From assembly GCA_021817985.1 (NCBI GenBank), contig JAKAFK010000039.1, forward strand, positions 1 through 34,876: a stretch of 34,876 bases of DNA, given 5' to 3'. The notes under the pieces were generated by a model, which saw nothing but the letters and a program-made list of their open reading frames with translations, was not told the origin of the DNA and did no database searches. Every line of letters begins with the position of its first letter. Position 1 is the first letter of the stretch. The stretch comes from Pseudomonadota bacterium (GTDB taxonomy: Bacteria; Pseudomonadota; Gammaproteobacteria; Burkholderiales; JAKAFK01). The translations under genes and the position numbers were made by a program. Positions 25,655 to 33,771 of the stretch are shown one piece after another.

Positions 25655-27643
25655 TCAGAAGCACGTCTCCACATAGTCGCGGTAGGCCCACCGCGTGATC
25701 CGATAAACCTCCGCCGGATTGGACTCGGGATCGAGACGCACCCGATGCCGAGCCCCTCGCCAGAGGCGCTGGCGGCCGCCAATCAACTCGGTCACCTGGA
25801 AGCTCGTGTCAGGAGGCATCCCGAGCGCTTGCAGCGGGAATTCCAGCGTCGCCTCATGGGCTTCGAAAGGGTCGAGATTGACGGCGACGAAGACGCTGTT
25901 CGACCCGTCCAAGGTCTCCTTGCCATAAAACAGGATGTTGTCGTCGTCGGCCGGGTGGAAGCGAAGGTTCTCCAGTTCGTGCAGCGCGGGGTTTTCCCGG
26001 CGGATCTTGTTGATTCTGGCGATGTAGGCCTTGATGTTGCCGGGACGGTCCCAGTCCCATACCTTGTACTGGTATTTCTCGGAATCCAGATATTCCTCCG
26101 TGCCCGGGATTGCTTTCGCCTCGCACAGCTCGAAGCCGTTGTAGATGCCGTAAAGACTCGACAACGTTGCGGCGAGCACCAAACGGATCTGGAACGCCGG
26201 GCGCCCTCCCGTCTGGAGGAAGGTCGGCAGGATGTCCGGCGTATTGGTGAAGAAGTTCGGGCGCAGATATTCCTTGACCTCGCCCAGCGTGAGCTCCTGC
26301 AGATACTCGATGAGTTCGTGCTTGAAGGTGCGCCACGTGAAGTAGGTGTACGACTGGCTGAATCCCGCCTTGGCCAAGGTCTTCATGATCTTCGGACGGG
26401 TGAAGGCCTCCGAAAGGAACAAGGTGTCGGGATGACGTGCCTGCACTTCGCGAATGAGCCATGCCCAAAAGGGAATGGGCTTGGTGTGCGGATTGTCGAC
26501 CCGGAAGATGCGTATGCCCTGCCCGACCCAGAAAAGCACGACATCGCGCCACTCGCCCCACAACGCATCGCGGTGAGGGCCATAAAAATCCAGGGCGACG
26601 ATGTCTTCATACTGCTTCGGCGGGTTCTCCGCATAGCGGATGGTGCCATCTGGCCGATGGCGAAACCATTCCGGATGGCTTTTGAGGTATGGGTGGTCGG
26701 GGGAACATTGGATTGCGAAATCCAATGCGACTTCCATGCCCAGTTCGCCTGCCCTGCGGACGAACGAACGAAACCCGTCCAGCGTGCCCAGGTCCGGATG
26801 GATCGACTTGTGGCCGCCCTCGGCCGCGCCGATGGCGTACGGGCTGCCCGGATCGTCCGGGCCCGCCTCGGTGCGGTTGTTCGGTCCCTTGCGGTGGGTG
26901 CGGCCGATGGGGTGGATAGGCGGCAGGTAGACCACGTCGAAGCCCATGTCGCGGATGTCAGGCAGACGCGCCTCGCAATCGCGGAAAGTCGCGCTTGCGT
27001 CCGGGCGCGTACCCTGCGAGCGCGCGAACATTTCGTACCAGGCCGCGCACCGCGCCAACGGGCGATCGACCACCACTTCCAGTTCGCGGTCATACGCCGT
27101 GGCATCGCGCCGGTCAGAGGTGCGGGCCATCAACGTCCGTACATGCGGGGCCAACAGGATCTCGGTTCGTTGCGCCTCCTGCTCGGGGGCATCGGCCAAG
27201 CCGTCGAAATTCGCCAGCACGAGTTGCAGTTGGTGGCGGTCCGCACTGTTCGCGCGCTGGGACGCATCGGCGACCAGGAGCCGCCCTTCGCGGAGTTCCA
27301 GGCCGACCGCCCGCCCAGCCGCGAGTTTCTTTTCGAGGTCTTCGCACCACGAGGCAAATGCGTCGGTCCAGGCTTGCACCGTATACTGGTAACGGGTATT
27401 GCGCGGCAACGGGAATTCGCCCTGCCAGCGGTCGTTTGTCGTGGGTGCCATCGGTGCTTCGTGCCAAGTCGGTGTGCCCACCTCGCGGAACCGGACGACG
27501 GCAGCCAGCACATCGTGGCCTTCCTTGAAGATATCGGCTTCCACGGACAGCACATCGCCCACCTCCCGCTTGACGGGATAGCGTCCACAGTCGAGTTCGG
27601 GGGAGACGGACGCGATGACGATGGTGTGCTCGGAATCGGTCAT
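25655..27643 (-). CDS. glgE: GlgE, alpha-1,4-glucan:maltose-1-phosphate maltosyltransferase
   Basis: 662 aa GH13_3 enzyme that extends alpha-1,4-glucans with maltosyl units from maltose-1-phosphate. N-terminal beta domains (1 to ~190), then the catalytic barrel: DVVYLPPIHPIG (236-247), KGPNN (252-256), VALDFAIQCSPDHPYL (305-320), IRIFRVDNPHTKPIPFW (378-393) with nucleophile Asp383, and LFLSEAFTRP (408-417) with acid/base Glu412. The C-terminal beta domain includes IYNGFELCE. The ATG at 27643 is the first in frame. It is the first clear gene of the minus-strand block; a candidate promoter lies 370 bp upstream at 28021-28048. Trehalose synthase (treS), branching enzyme (glgB) and GlgM are not in this window, so the source of maltose is unseen. 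Confidence 0.95.
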   Translation of the reverse strand: MTDSEHTIVIASVSPELDCGRYPVKREVGDVLSVEADIFKEGHDVLAAVVRFREVGTPTWHEAPMAPTTNDRWQGEFPLPRNTRYQYTVQAWTDAFASWCEDLEKKLAAGRAVGLELREGRLLVADASQRANSADRHQLQLVLANFDGLADAPEQEAQRTEILLAPHVRTLMARTSDRRDATAYDRELEVVVDRPLARCAAWYEMFARSQGTRPDASATFRDCEARLPDIRDMGFDVVYLPPIHPIGRTHRKGPNNRTEAGPDDPGSPYAIGAAEGGHKSIHPDLGTLDGFRSFVRRAGELGMEVALDFAIQCSPDHPYLKSHPEWFRHRPDGTIRYAENPPKQYEDIVALDFYGPHRDALWGEWRDVVLFWVGQGIRIFRVDNPHTKPIPFWAWLIREVQARHPDTLFLSEAFTRPKIMKTLAKAGFSQSYTYFTWRTFKHELIEYLQELTLGEVKEYLRPNFFTNTPDILPTFLQTGGRPAFQIRLVLAATLSSLYGIYNGFELCEAKAIPGTEEYLDSEKYQYKVWDWDRPGNIKAYIARINKIRRENPALHELENLRFHPADDDNILFYGKETLDGSNSVFVAVNLDPFEAHEATLEFPLQALGMPPDTSFQVTELIGGRQRLWRGARHRVRLDPESNPAEVYRITRWAYRDYVETCF

Positions 27644-27696
27644 TCAGCGGGGCTTGTCCGGAATAGGGGGGCCTGGGGGGCCACGCACAGGGCTGT

Positions 27697-27906
27697 TCAA
27701 AACACGGGCAGCGGCCGCGGCGAGCCGTCACCGCCGGCGACTTCGACGCTTGGCACGCTCTGGCGGACGTTCAGCGAAACGCGATCGAAACAGGCTTCCC
27801 ATCCGGAACGCAGCAAGGGCCTCGCGGACATGAAAATTTCCGTCGTGCCGCCCCAACCTGTGTGAAACCGAAACCTCTCCGGGCCGGTCGGCGCGCCGTT
27901 CTTCAC
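27697..27906 (-). CDS. Possible small protein in the glgE leader
   Basis: 69 codons starting with GTG 27906, with GGGAAT a few bases upstream, ending 53 bp before the glgE ATG. The translation contains a plausible protein-like core (FRFHTGWGGTTEIF, then SGWEACFDRVSLNVRQ) and third codon positions are about three-quarters G/C, like the neighbours. I recognise no family. It lies between the candidate glgE promoter and glgE, so it would be co-transcribed. Chance remains a good alternative in DNA this GC-rich. Confidence 0.35.
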   Translation of the reverse strand: MKNGAPTGPERFRFHTGWGGTTEIFMSARPLLRSGWEACFDRVSLNVRQSVPSVEVAGGDGSPRPLPVF

Positions 27907-28020
27907 GGCGGGATTCCCTTGGGGCCGTCATCCCGCTCCCGGCATGAACCGGCGGGGGGCTGATCCGCGGCAGAAGGCACGGGATCCTGGAGCGTCGGCC
28001 AGATGCGTAGGGTTAAGCTA

Positions 28021-28048
28021 AATATAGCAAAGGCCCCCTTGGGTTCAA
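28021..28048 (-). promoter_or_regulatory. Candidate promoter of the glgE block
   Basis: On the minus strand: TTGAAC (28048-28043), 16-bp spacer, TATATT (28026-28021), with a TG one base before the -10 (extended -10). Located in one of the few AT-rich spots of the region. Start near 28014, giving a leader of about 370 nt before glgE. Confidence 0.5.
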
Positions 28049-28349
28049 GCGGTGCGGCAGCCCAGAGGGGATGGAAAACGCCGGCCACCGCCTCCATATT
28101 GAGGTGACGAGCGCGCCCATGACCGGAGCGGCCCGGCCTGTCATACGGCCGTCAAATGCGGATGCGCACAATGGGCGGACGGCGCTTCGAGAATTGTCGA
28201 TTCAGATGACGCGTTTGGCTTGCAAGCTGGTAATATGTCGTTCTTTTACGTCTGCACGATGCGGGCGTCGGGCAGCGGGCGCGTGGTATGGAGGAGGGTA
28301 GCGGAATGTCGGGCGCGGGCAACGGGAAGCGTGGGAGTCGGGGGAACTA
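28049..28349. other. Intergenic region upstream of the S41 peptidase
   Basis: No gene seen. It contains an extended -10-like TGGTAATAT at 28228-28236 on the plus strand, without a good -35, which could drive the peptidase gene 114 bp downstream. The GGGGGAA just before 28350 is the ribosome site of that gene. Confidence 0.4.
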
Positions 28350-29735
28350 ATGGCAAAATCCATCGGCGGCCGGGGGTGGCTCGTCACGCTCGTCTTCTTG
28401 CTTCTTTCCACGGGCCTTGTCGGCGGGATTCTGCTGGACCGGGGCGTATTGGCCGACGCGATTCCTGACGGACAGATACCGGCCACGGCGCAGGCGGATT
28501 TCGGGCTGATGGCGAATGCCTGGAACATCATCCGGGAGCATTATGTCGCGCGCGCGACGATTTCTCGCCGCGAGATGACCTATGGTGCCATCAGCGGGAT
28601 GGTGAATGCCCTGGGCGATACCGACCACTCCACCTTCCTGAGCCCCAAGATGCTCCACCTCGAGCACGACTCGCTGGAAGGGCAGTTCGCCGGGATCGGT
28701 GCCAAGGTCCAGATGAAGAACAACCAGGTGGTGGTTGTCGCGCCGATGGATGGAACACCCGCTCAAAAGGCGGGGCTCAAGCCGGGGGACATCATCCTCA
28801 AGGTCTCGGGCAAGGACGTCTCCGGCTTGACCTTGCAGCAAGTGGTCGAGCGCATCACCGGCCCGGCCGGGACCAAGGTCACGCTGACGCTGCGCGCGCC
28901 GAAGACGGATCGCATTCGCACGGTGACGCTCACCCGGGCGCGCATCACCGTCCCCAGCGTGAGCTGGGCCATGCTGGCGGGCACCTCCATCGCGGATGTG
29001 CGGGTCGCCACCTTTAGCAAGCATACCTCGCGGGATCTGGAAAACGCATTGGCCGCGGCCAGGCGGCACGGGGCTACGAAGCTGATCCTGGACTTGCGCA
29101 GCAACCCGGGCGGCTTCCTGACGCAAGCCGTCGACGTGGCGAGCCAGTTTCTGCCGAGCGGGAATGTCGTCCTGGAGAGGGACGCGGCCGGGAAGGTCAC
29201 GCCGATTGCCGTGGTGGCGGACGTGCCCAAGACCGATTTTCCCATGGTGGTCATGGTAGACAACGGCACCGCAAGCGCTGCCGAAATCGTGGCGGGCGCC
29301 CTGCAGGATTCGCACCGGGCCGTGCTGGTGGGCGAGAAGACCTTCGGCACGGGCACCGTGCTGCGCGAGTTCAAGCTGCCGGACGGCTCCGCGATCTTGC
29401 TTGCCGTGGAGGAATGGCTGACGCCCTTGGGGCATAGCATCTGGCATCGCGGCATTTCCCCGAACAAGACGGTGGCGTTGGCTCAAGACGCGCTGCCGGA
29501 TCTCCCGGACAACCTCGCCCACATGAACGCCCACGCATGGCGCGCCAGCAGCGATGCACAACTCCTGCAGGCCGTGCGGATACTCCAGAGGCCGCTGCCG
29601 AAGGCTGCGCCCAAGCGCCACCCGGCGCAGCCGCTTAAACAGGCGGCGGCCGCCCTGCCCGACAGGGCCGCGCTGGCGCTCGACCCAAGCCTCTCGGCGG
29701 GCATCGGCCGACCGGCGCGCAGGCGGCTCATTTAG
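28350..29735 (+). CDS. S41 family C-terminal processing peptidase, atypical active site
   Basis: 461 aa. An uncleaved-looking N-terminal membrane anchor (11-33) is followed by a periplasmic region: the DxxxFLSP segment, a PDZ domain (about 112-190, with AGLKPGDIILKVSG) and the S41 core. KLILDLRSNPGG (244-255) and the nucleophile block NGTASAAEIVAGALQD (305-320) place Ser309 as the catalytic serine. In CtpA/CtpB/Tsp the general-base Lys lies 25 residues later in a TFGKGT context, with Gln four further on. Here the sequence is TFGTGTVL: Thr334 (codon ACG) and Leu338 replace Lys and Gln. Lys330 in GEKTF is the only nearby lysine. The basic, Ala/Pro-rich tail (after 410) has no known domain. The gene converges on the YprB-like gene with an 8-bp overlap. 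It may be a divergent S41 subfamily or an inactive PDZ scaffold. Confidence 0.9.
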   Translation: MAKSIGGRGWLVTLVFLLLSTGLVGGILLDRGVLADAIPDGQIPATAQADFGLMANAWNIIREHYVARATISRREMTYGAISGMVNALGDTDHSTFLSPKMLHLEHDSLEGQFAGIGAKVQMKNNQVVVVAPMDGTPAQKAGLKPGDIILKVSGKDVSGLTLQQVVERITGPAGTKVTLTLRAPKTDRIRTVTLTRARITVPSVSWAMLAGTSIADVRVATFSKHTSRDLENALAAARRHGATKLILDLRSNPGGFLTQAVDVASQFLPSGNVVLERDAAGKVTPIAVVADVPKTDFPMVVMVDNGTASAAEIVAGALQDSHRAVLVGEKTFGTGTVLREFKLPDGSAILLAVEEWLTPLGHSIWHRGISPNKTVALAQDALPDLPDNLAHMNAHAWRASSDAQLLQAVRILQRPLPKAAPKRHPAQPLKQAAAALPDRAALALDPSLSAGIGRPARRRLI

Positions 29736-30963
29736 GCGGCAAGCCGGCGCGCCGCCCCTTGGCAATGAGCCGCGCCTGTCGTCGACAGTGCCGCGCCTCG
29801 CCCGGCGCCTGCTCGATCAGGGCGCGGGTATAGTCCAATGCGCGGGCATAATCCTTCCGTACATGCTCGTGATATTTGGCAAGATGCTCCATCGCCGCAT
29901 TCGATCCGTGCGCGGCCAGCCTCTCCCAGATGGCCATCGCCTGGACATGCTCCCCTTGCCTGCGATATTCGTTGGCCAGCACTTCCCATGCTTGCGTCGT
30001 GAGCCGTCCGCCCTGTGCGTCCAGGTGTTCCTCAGCCTCCCGCAGTCTGCCGCTGGCGATCTTCTGCCGCGCGACGGCCACGAGGTCGGCGTCGGGGTGG
30101 GTGGCGCCACCGTAAAGATGGGCGAGTTCGGCGGCCAGCGCGGCCAGCGAAACGATGTCCCAGCGATTGTGTTCCAGGACGGCGGGGATCGACTGAGGGA
30201 CGCCCGTGCGAAGAAAGGCGGACCAGGCGACGGGCACCAGGTGGCCGGGCAGGTCATCGGTGCGGGTGAAGCCCAGGAATCGCTCTTCCGCGGTGCGCAA
30301 ACGGCAGTCGGGCCATGCCTTGGAAAATAGCCGGCGCGTCGGATGCAGCAGGTCAAGGTGGCCTAGGGGCTGAAAGGGGGGGCGCATGCGATGGAGCTGA
30401 TAGCGCGTGGCGAGCAACGGCAGATCGAAGCACTTGCCATTGAAACTGACGAGGGTGCGCGCCGCCTGGAACCATTCCAGTGCGCGGGTCAGCAGGGCGC
30501 CTTCGCCGCCGAAGCGCGTCAGAAACAGCTGACGCACGCGCAGTTCCTGGCGTTCGATGCGTCCGAGACCCAGCAGGAAAGGGAGGGTGCCCGTGCCGCC
30601 GGCAAGCCCCGTGGTCTCGGTGTCGACCAGCAGGAGCCCCTCGGGGTCGAATGGGCCGCCGGCCGCCAGTGTCCCAAGGGGCGCGTCGAGAATGCGAGCC
30701 AGGGGCCGATGCCCGTGCGCGTGGGCGAGAGGAAAGACAGCGTCCACTTCGATCAAGCCGGCGGCCAGCAGACGGCCATTGAGCCGTTGCGCGAGTTCCA
30801 GGTCCCGGTCGCACGCTGCCCTCCCGGTGCGGGTGCTTTCGGGCCGCGTCAGCTGCTCGATGCGCGCCTTGAACGAGGCTTGTGGCGGGGAAGAGGCGTG
30901 CGGTGCGCCGTCCGCGTGTCCGCTCTGTGTCCGAAGCAGGCTCAGCCGCCGCTTGAGATCCAT
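29728..30963 (-). CDS. YprB/MrfB-like DEDD exonuclease
   Basis: 411 aa. An RNase H-like (DEDD) 3'-5' exonuclease domain spans about 105-285: DTETTGL (Asp114, Glu116), SFNGKCFDLPLL (Asp180) and HNRWDIVSL (His265, Asp269), which are the metal-binding set. The PFLLGLGR segment after the first motif is typical of the YprB family. Residues ~290-400 are helical repeats resembling TPR. It follows the helicase gene by 9 bp, the same arrangement as yprA-yprB in Bacillus subtilis, where the products (MrfA/MrfB) are reported to act in repair of mitomycin C DNA damage. Function here is inferred from that pairing. Confidence 0.88.
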   Translation of the reverse strand: MDLKRRLSLLRTQSGHADGAPHASSPPQASFKARIEQLTRPESTRTGRAACDRDLELAQRLNGRLLAAGLIEVDAVFPLAHAHGHRPLARILDAPLGTLAAGGPFDPEGLLLVDTETTGLAGGTGTLPFLLGLGRIERQELRVRQLFLTRFGGEGALLTRALEWFQAARTLVSFNGKCFDLPLLATRYQLHRMRPPFQPLGHLDLLHPTRRLFSKAWPDCRLRTAEERFLGFTRTDDLPGHLVPVAWSAFLRTGVPQSIPAVLEHNRWDIVSLAALAAELAHLYGGATHPDADLVAVARQKIASGRLREAEEHLDAQGGRLTTQAWEVLANEYRRQGEHVQAMAIWERLAAHGSNAAMEHLAKYHEHVRKDYARALDYTRALIEQAPGEARHCRRQARLIAKGRRAGLPPK

Positions 30964-30972
30964 GATTCGCGG

Positions 30973-33417
30973 CTAGGCATCGTGCGGCGGTCTAAGCAGG
31001 GAGAGCACCTTGAGTGCCGCCGCCTTGGGCGAGAATCCGCGTTGTTGTTCCCCGGCAAGAATGGGACCGATGCAGGCAGGACAGCCCTCGCGGCACTCGC
31101 AACGGCTGACCAGCACATGGGCCTGCTCGACGATTTCATCGCGCAACTCATAAAGCTGATCCGATAATCCCACCCCTCCGGGATAGTTGTCGTAAAGAAA
31201 GAGCGTCGCCGAAAACTGGTCCCGCTGCATGAGTTCATCGAGCGCAACGCCGGTAGAGGAGGCGGGGCTCCCCCGTCCGTCGGGGGCCACCGTGGCGAAC
31301 CAGCCGGCTTGGCTGTCGCCCACCGCACGCCCGATGTCGTGGCGCTCGGACATGCTGAGGAGGCAGGCGACCGAGTGCATGGCGTAGGCTGCGCCGAGGA
31401 AACCGTCGAGCGCGCTCCAGCGGTTGGCAAAAGCGCTGTCGAGCGCGGCGGGCATCACGCGCCACCACACCGCCGAGGTGTGCATCTCCTGGTCGGGCAA
31501 GCTGATTTGGCCGTAGCCGACGTTCTCGTGGGTATAGTAGCGGATCTTCTTGTAGCCCGCGATGCGGCGAACCAGATGGACCTCGCCGCGGGCACAGGAC
31601 GTCGTCGGCTCGCCGCTGTGCTCGAACTCGTCCAGGATCTTGAGTTTGGTGTAGTCAATCGCGTCGGTATAGTAATCCGCCTGGGTGCGCGTCACGAAGG
31701 CCTTGCGGCCCTCCCAGTCGAGGCGCTCCACCTGCCAGGGCTGAGCCTGCACCATGTAGATGGCCCCTTCGTAAATCGTCATGGCGGCGCTGGAATAGTC
31801 CACCTCGGCGATGACTTCCTTCTTGCCGTCCGTCGTGTCGATGACCACGAAGTTCCCTTCGGCGATCGACCTCAGGCTGACGGTGTTGGCGGGATAGCTA
31901 TCCGCCATCCAATGCCAGTGGGCGCCTTCGTGGTGAACGACGCCCTCTTCTTCCAGGTAGCCCAGCATGTCGCCCAGAGGTTCGCCGCCAAAGCGCTCGC
32001 CGTCCTGGAAAGGCAACTCGAACGCGGCGCAGCGCACGTGATCCATCAGGATGAGCAGCTGGTCCGGGCTGATGCGCGCATGTTCGGGGGATGCGCCCAG
32101 GAAGAAGGACGGGTTGCGCACGATGAACTGATCGAGTGGGTCGCTGGAGGCCACCAGCACGCCGAGGGCGGCGCGATGGCGTCTTCCGGCTCGCCCGAGC
32201 CGCTGCCAGGTGCCGGCGATGGTGCCGGGATAGCCGTTCAGCAGGCAGACGTCGAGCGATCCGATGTCTACACCGAGTTCCAGGGCCGAGGTCGCGATGA
32301 CGCAATCGATGCGGCCTTCCCGCAGGCTCTTTTCCGTGGTGCGCCGCTCGGTCGGCAGGTACCCCCCGCGATAGGCCGACACGCGGGCGGGACGGCGCGG
32401 GTCATGGTCGAAGACGTCCTTCATGTACTTGGTCAGAACTTCCACCATGAGGCGCGAATTCGCAAAGACGATCGTCTTCAGGCCGCTCTTGAGCGCGAAG
32501 CGCGCAAGCCGGGTAACCTGGGAACGGCTGGAGGCCCGAATCCCCAGATCGGCATTGATGACGGGCGGGTTCCATAAGAGCAAGTGCTTTTTCCCTTGCG
32601 GCGCTCCGCTCTCCAGGATGGGCGTGACCGCATCGCCCAGGAGCGCGTGGGCGAGTTCTCCCGGATTTGCGATGGTGGCCGAGGAGAAGACGAATACCGG
32701 CGCGCTCCCGTAGAAGCGGCAGATGCGGTTGAGACGGCGCAGCACATTGGCCATGTGGGAACCGAAGACGCCGCGATAGGTATGCATCTCGTCGATCACG
32801 ACGTACTTCAGGTTCTCGAAGAATTGCGCCCATTTCGTATGGTGCGGCAGGATGCCCTGGTGCAGCATGTCGGGATTGGTGACCACGATATCCCCATGGG
32901 TGCGCACGGCCTTGCGGGCATCACCCGGCGTGTCGCCGTCGAAGGTATACGCGCGTACGCCCAGGCTTCCGGCTTGGTTCAACTCCAGAATCTCGGCCAC
33001 CTGGTCCTGGGCCAGCGCCTTGGTCGGAAAGAGGTAAAGCGCCTTCGCCTGCGTCGTGAGCGCTTGGTGGAGGACCGGCAGGTTGTAGCACAGGGTTTTG
33101 CCGGAGGCCGTGGGCGTGACGATGACCACCGACTGGCCGTCCATGATCGCGTCCCATGCCTGGCGCTGGTGGCTGTAGAGCTGGTGGATGCCGCGCGCCC
33201 GCAGCGCATGGTCAAGCCTTGGATCGAGCCCTGCGGGAAAGCGGGCAAATTGGCCCGGTCGTGGGGGGATGACCAGTTCGCCGGTGATGCGCTGGGCGTA
33301 TTTCGAGCGAATGCGCTCGATGAGTCGGCCCACGTCCTGACCCTTGTCGAAGGCGTCGGCGTCATCGGGGCCGCGGGCGCTCTCGTCGGCGAAGGCGCGG
33401 GGGGTGGCATGGGCCAT
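30973..33417 (-). CDS. YprA/MrfA-like DEAD/H-box helicase with DUF1998 domain
   Basis: 814 aa superfamily 2 helicase. Walker A PTASGKT (102-108), PTKALAQDQ (131-139), motif II DEMH (209-212), SSAT motif III (245-248), and helicase C-terminal blocks ATSALELGVDIG and QRLGRAGRR. The C-terminal DUF1998 region carries the four cysteines in CECREGCPAC (Cys773, 775, 779, 782), a probable metal site characteristic of the MrfA/YprA/Hrq1-related helicases. ATG 33417 was chosen because it precedes the first helicase-like residues; the frame is open for 120 more codons of unlikely sequence. Likely co-transcribed with the exonuclease gene 9 bp downstream as a DNA repair module. Confidence 0.92.
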   Translation of the reverse strand: MAHATPRAFADESARGPDDADAFDKGQDVGRLIERIRSKYAQRITGELVIPPRPGQFARFPAGLDPRLDHALRARGIHQLYSHQRQAWDAIMDGQSVVIVTPTASGKTLCYNLPVLHQALTTQAKALYLFPTKALAQDQVAEILELNQAGSLGVRAYTFDGDTPGDARKAVRTHGDIVVTNPDMLHQGILPHHTKWAQFFENLKYVVIDEMHTYRGVFGSHMANVLRRLNRICRFYGSAPVFVFSSATIANPGELAHALLGDAVTPILESGAPQGKKHLLLWNPPVINADLGIRASSRSQVTRLARFALKSGLKTIVFANSRLMVEVLTKYMKDVFDHDPRRPARVSAYRGGYLPTERRTTEKSLREGRIDCVIATSALELGVDIGSLDVCLLNGYPGTIAGTWQRLGRAGRRHRAALGVLVASSDPLDQFIVRNPSFFLGASPEHARISPDQLLILMDHVRCAAFELPFQDGERFGGEPLGDMLGYLEEEGVVHHEGAHWHWMADSYPANTVSLRSIAEGNFVVIDTTDGKKEVIAEVDYSSAAMTIYEGAIYMVQAQPWQVERLDWEGRKAFVTRTQADYYTDAIDYTKLKILDEFEHSGEPTTSCARGEVHLVRRIAGYKKIRYYTHENVGYGQISLPDQEMHTSAVWWRVMPAALDSAFANRWSALDGFLGAAYAMHSVACLLSMSERHDIGRAVGDSQAGWFATVAPDGRGSPASSTGVALDELMQRDQFSATLFLYDNYPGGVGLSDQLYELRDEIVEQAHVLVSRCECREGCPACIGPILAGEQQRGFSPKAAALKVLSLLRPPHDA

Positions 33418-33450
33418 GGCTTGGCGTTTCCTGTCCAGTCGGTGTGATCC

Positions 33451-33480
33451 ATCATATAGAAAGTGAGCCGCGAACCGCAA
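33451..33480 (-). promoter_or_regulatory. Candidate promoter of the helicase-exonuclease pair
   Basis: Minus strand: TTGCGG (33480-33475), 18-bp spacer, TATGAT (33456-33451). The start would be near 33444, giving a leader of about 25 nt. No LexA-like CTG...CAG box is visible next to it. Confidence 0.4.
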
Positions 33481-33736
33481 CGGGCGGGCGAGAAGAATTC
33501 GGTGGCTTTCCGTTCCCTTCGCCGCGGCCGGCCACGGGTGTCGCAGCAAAGCCGATGCAAGGCCCCCGGCGAGGACGGTGCCGCGGCCGTGCAACACTCC
33601 GGTTTTGCGTTCGCGACACCTTGACCGCTGCCCCGATTCCGGGGTGGGCTCTCTGCGGATGCGCGCTGCCGCGCCCCTAACGCGCCGGTCACTGGCAACA
33701 TTACAAAATTGTCTTGTGCGCAGACGGATGGTTCCC
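33481..33736. other. Spacer upstream of the helicase promoter
   Basis: About 250 bp with no supported gene or structure. GC-rich open frames exist on both strands but their translations are Arg/Pro-rich and unrecognised. Confidence 0.4.
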
Positions 33737-33765
33737 TTGACACGGCGGCGCCCCGGCTCTATAAG
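33737..33765 (+). promoter_or_regulatory. Near-consensus sigma-70 promoter
   Basis: TTGACA (33737-33742), 17-bp spacer, TATAAG (33760-33765): the best promoter in the window. Start expected at about 33771-33773. No annotated gene begins directly after it; the next coding gene starts nearly 300 bp downstream, beyond an intrinsic terminator. Confidence 0.7.
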
Positions 33766-33771
33766 AAAACT

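Noticed and set aside
25454-27865. Open frame of about 800 codons on the plus strand opposite maltokinase and GlgE
   Set aside because: Mirror of two conserved enzymes with intact catalytic motifs; no recognisable domain in the plus-strand translation.
28030-28060. tRNA T-loop-like GGGTTCAAGC
   Set aside because: No acceptor, D or anticodon stems can be built around it; the bases are better explained as the -35 of a minus-strand promoter.
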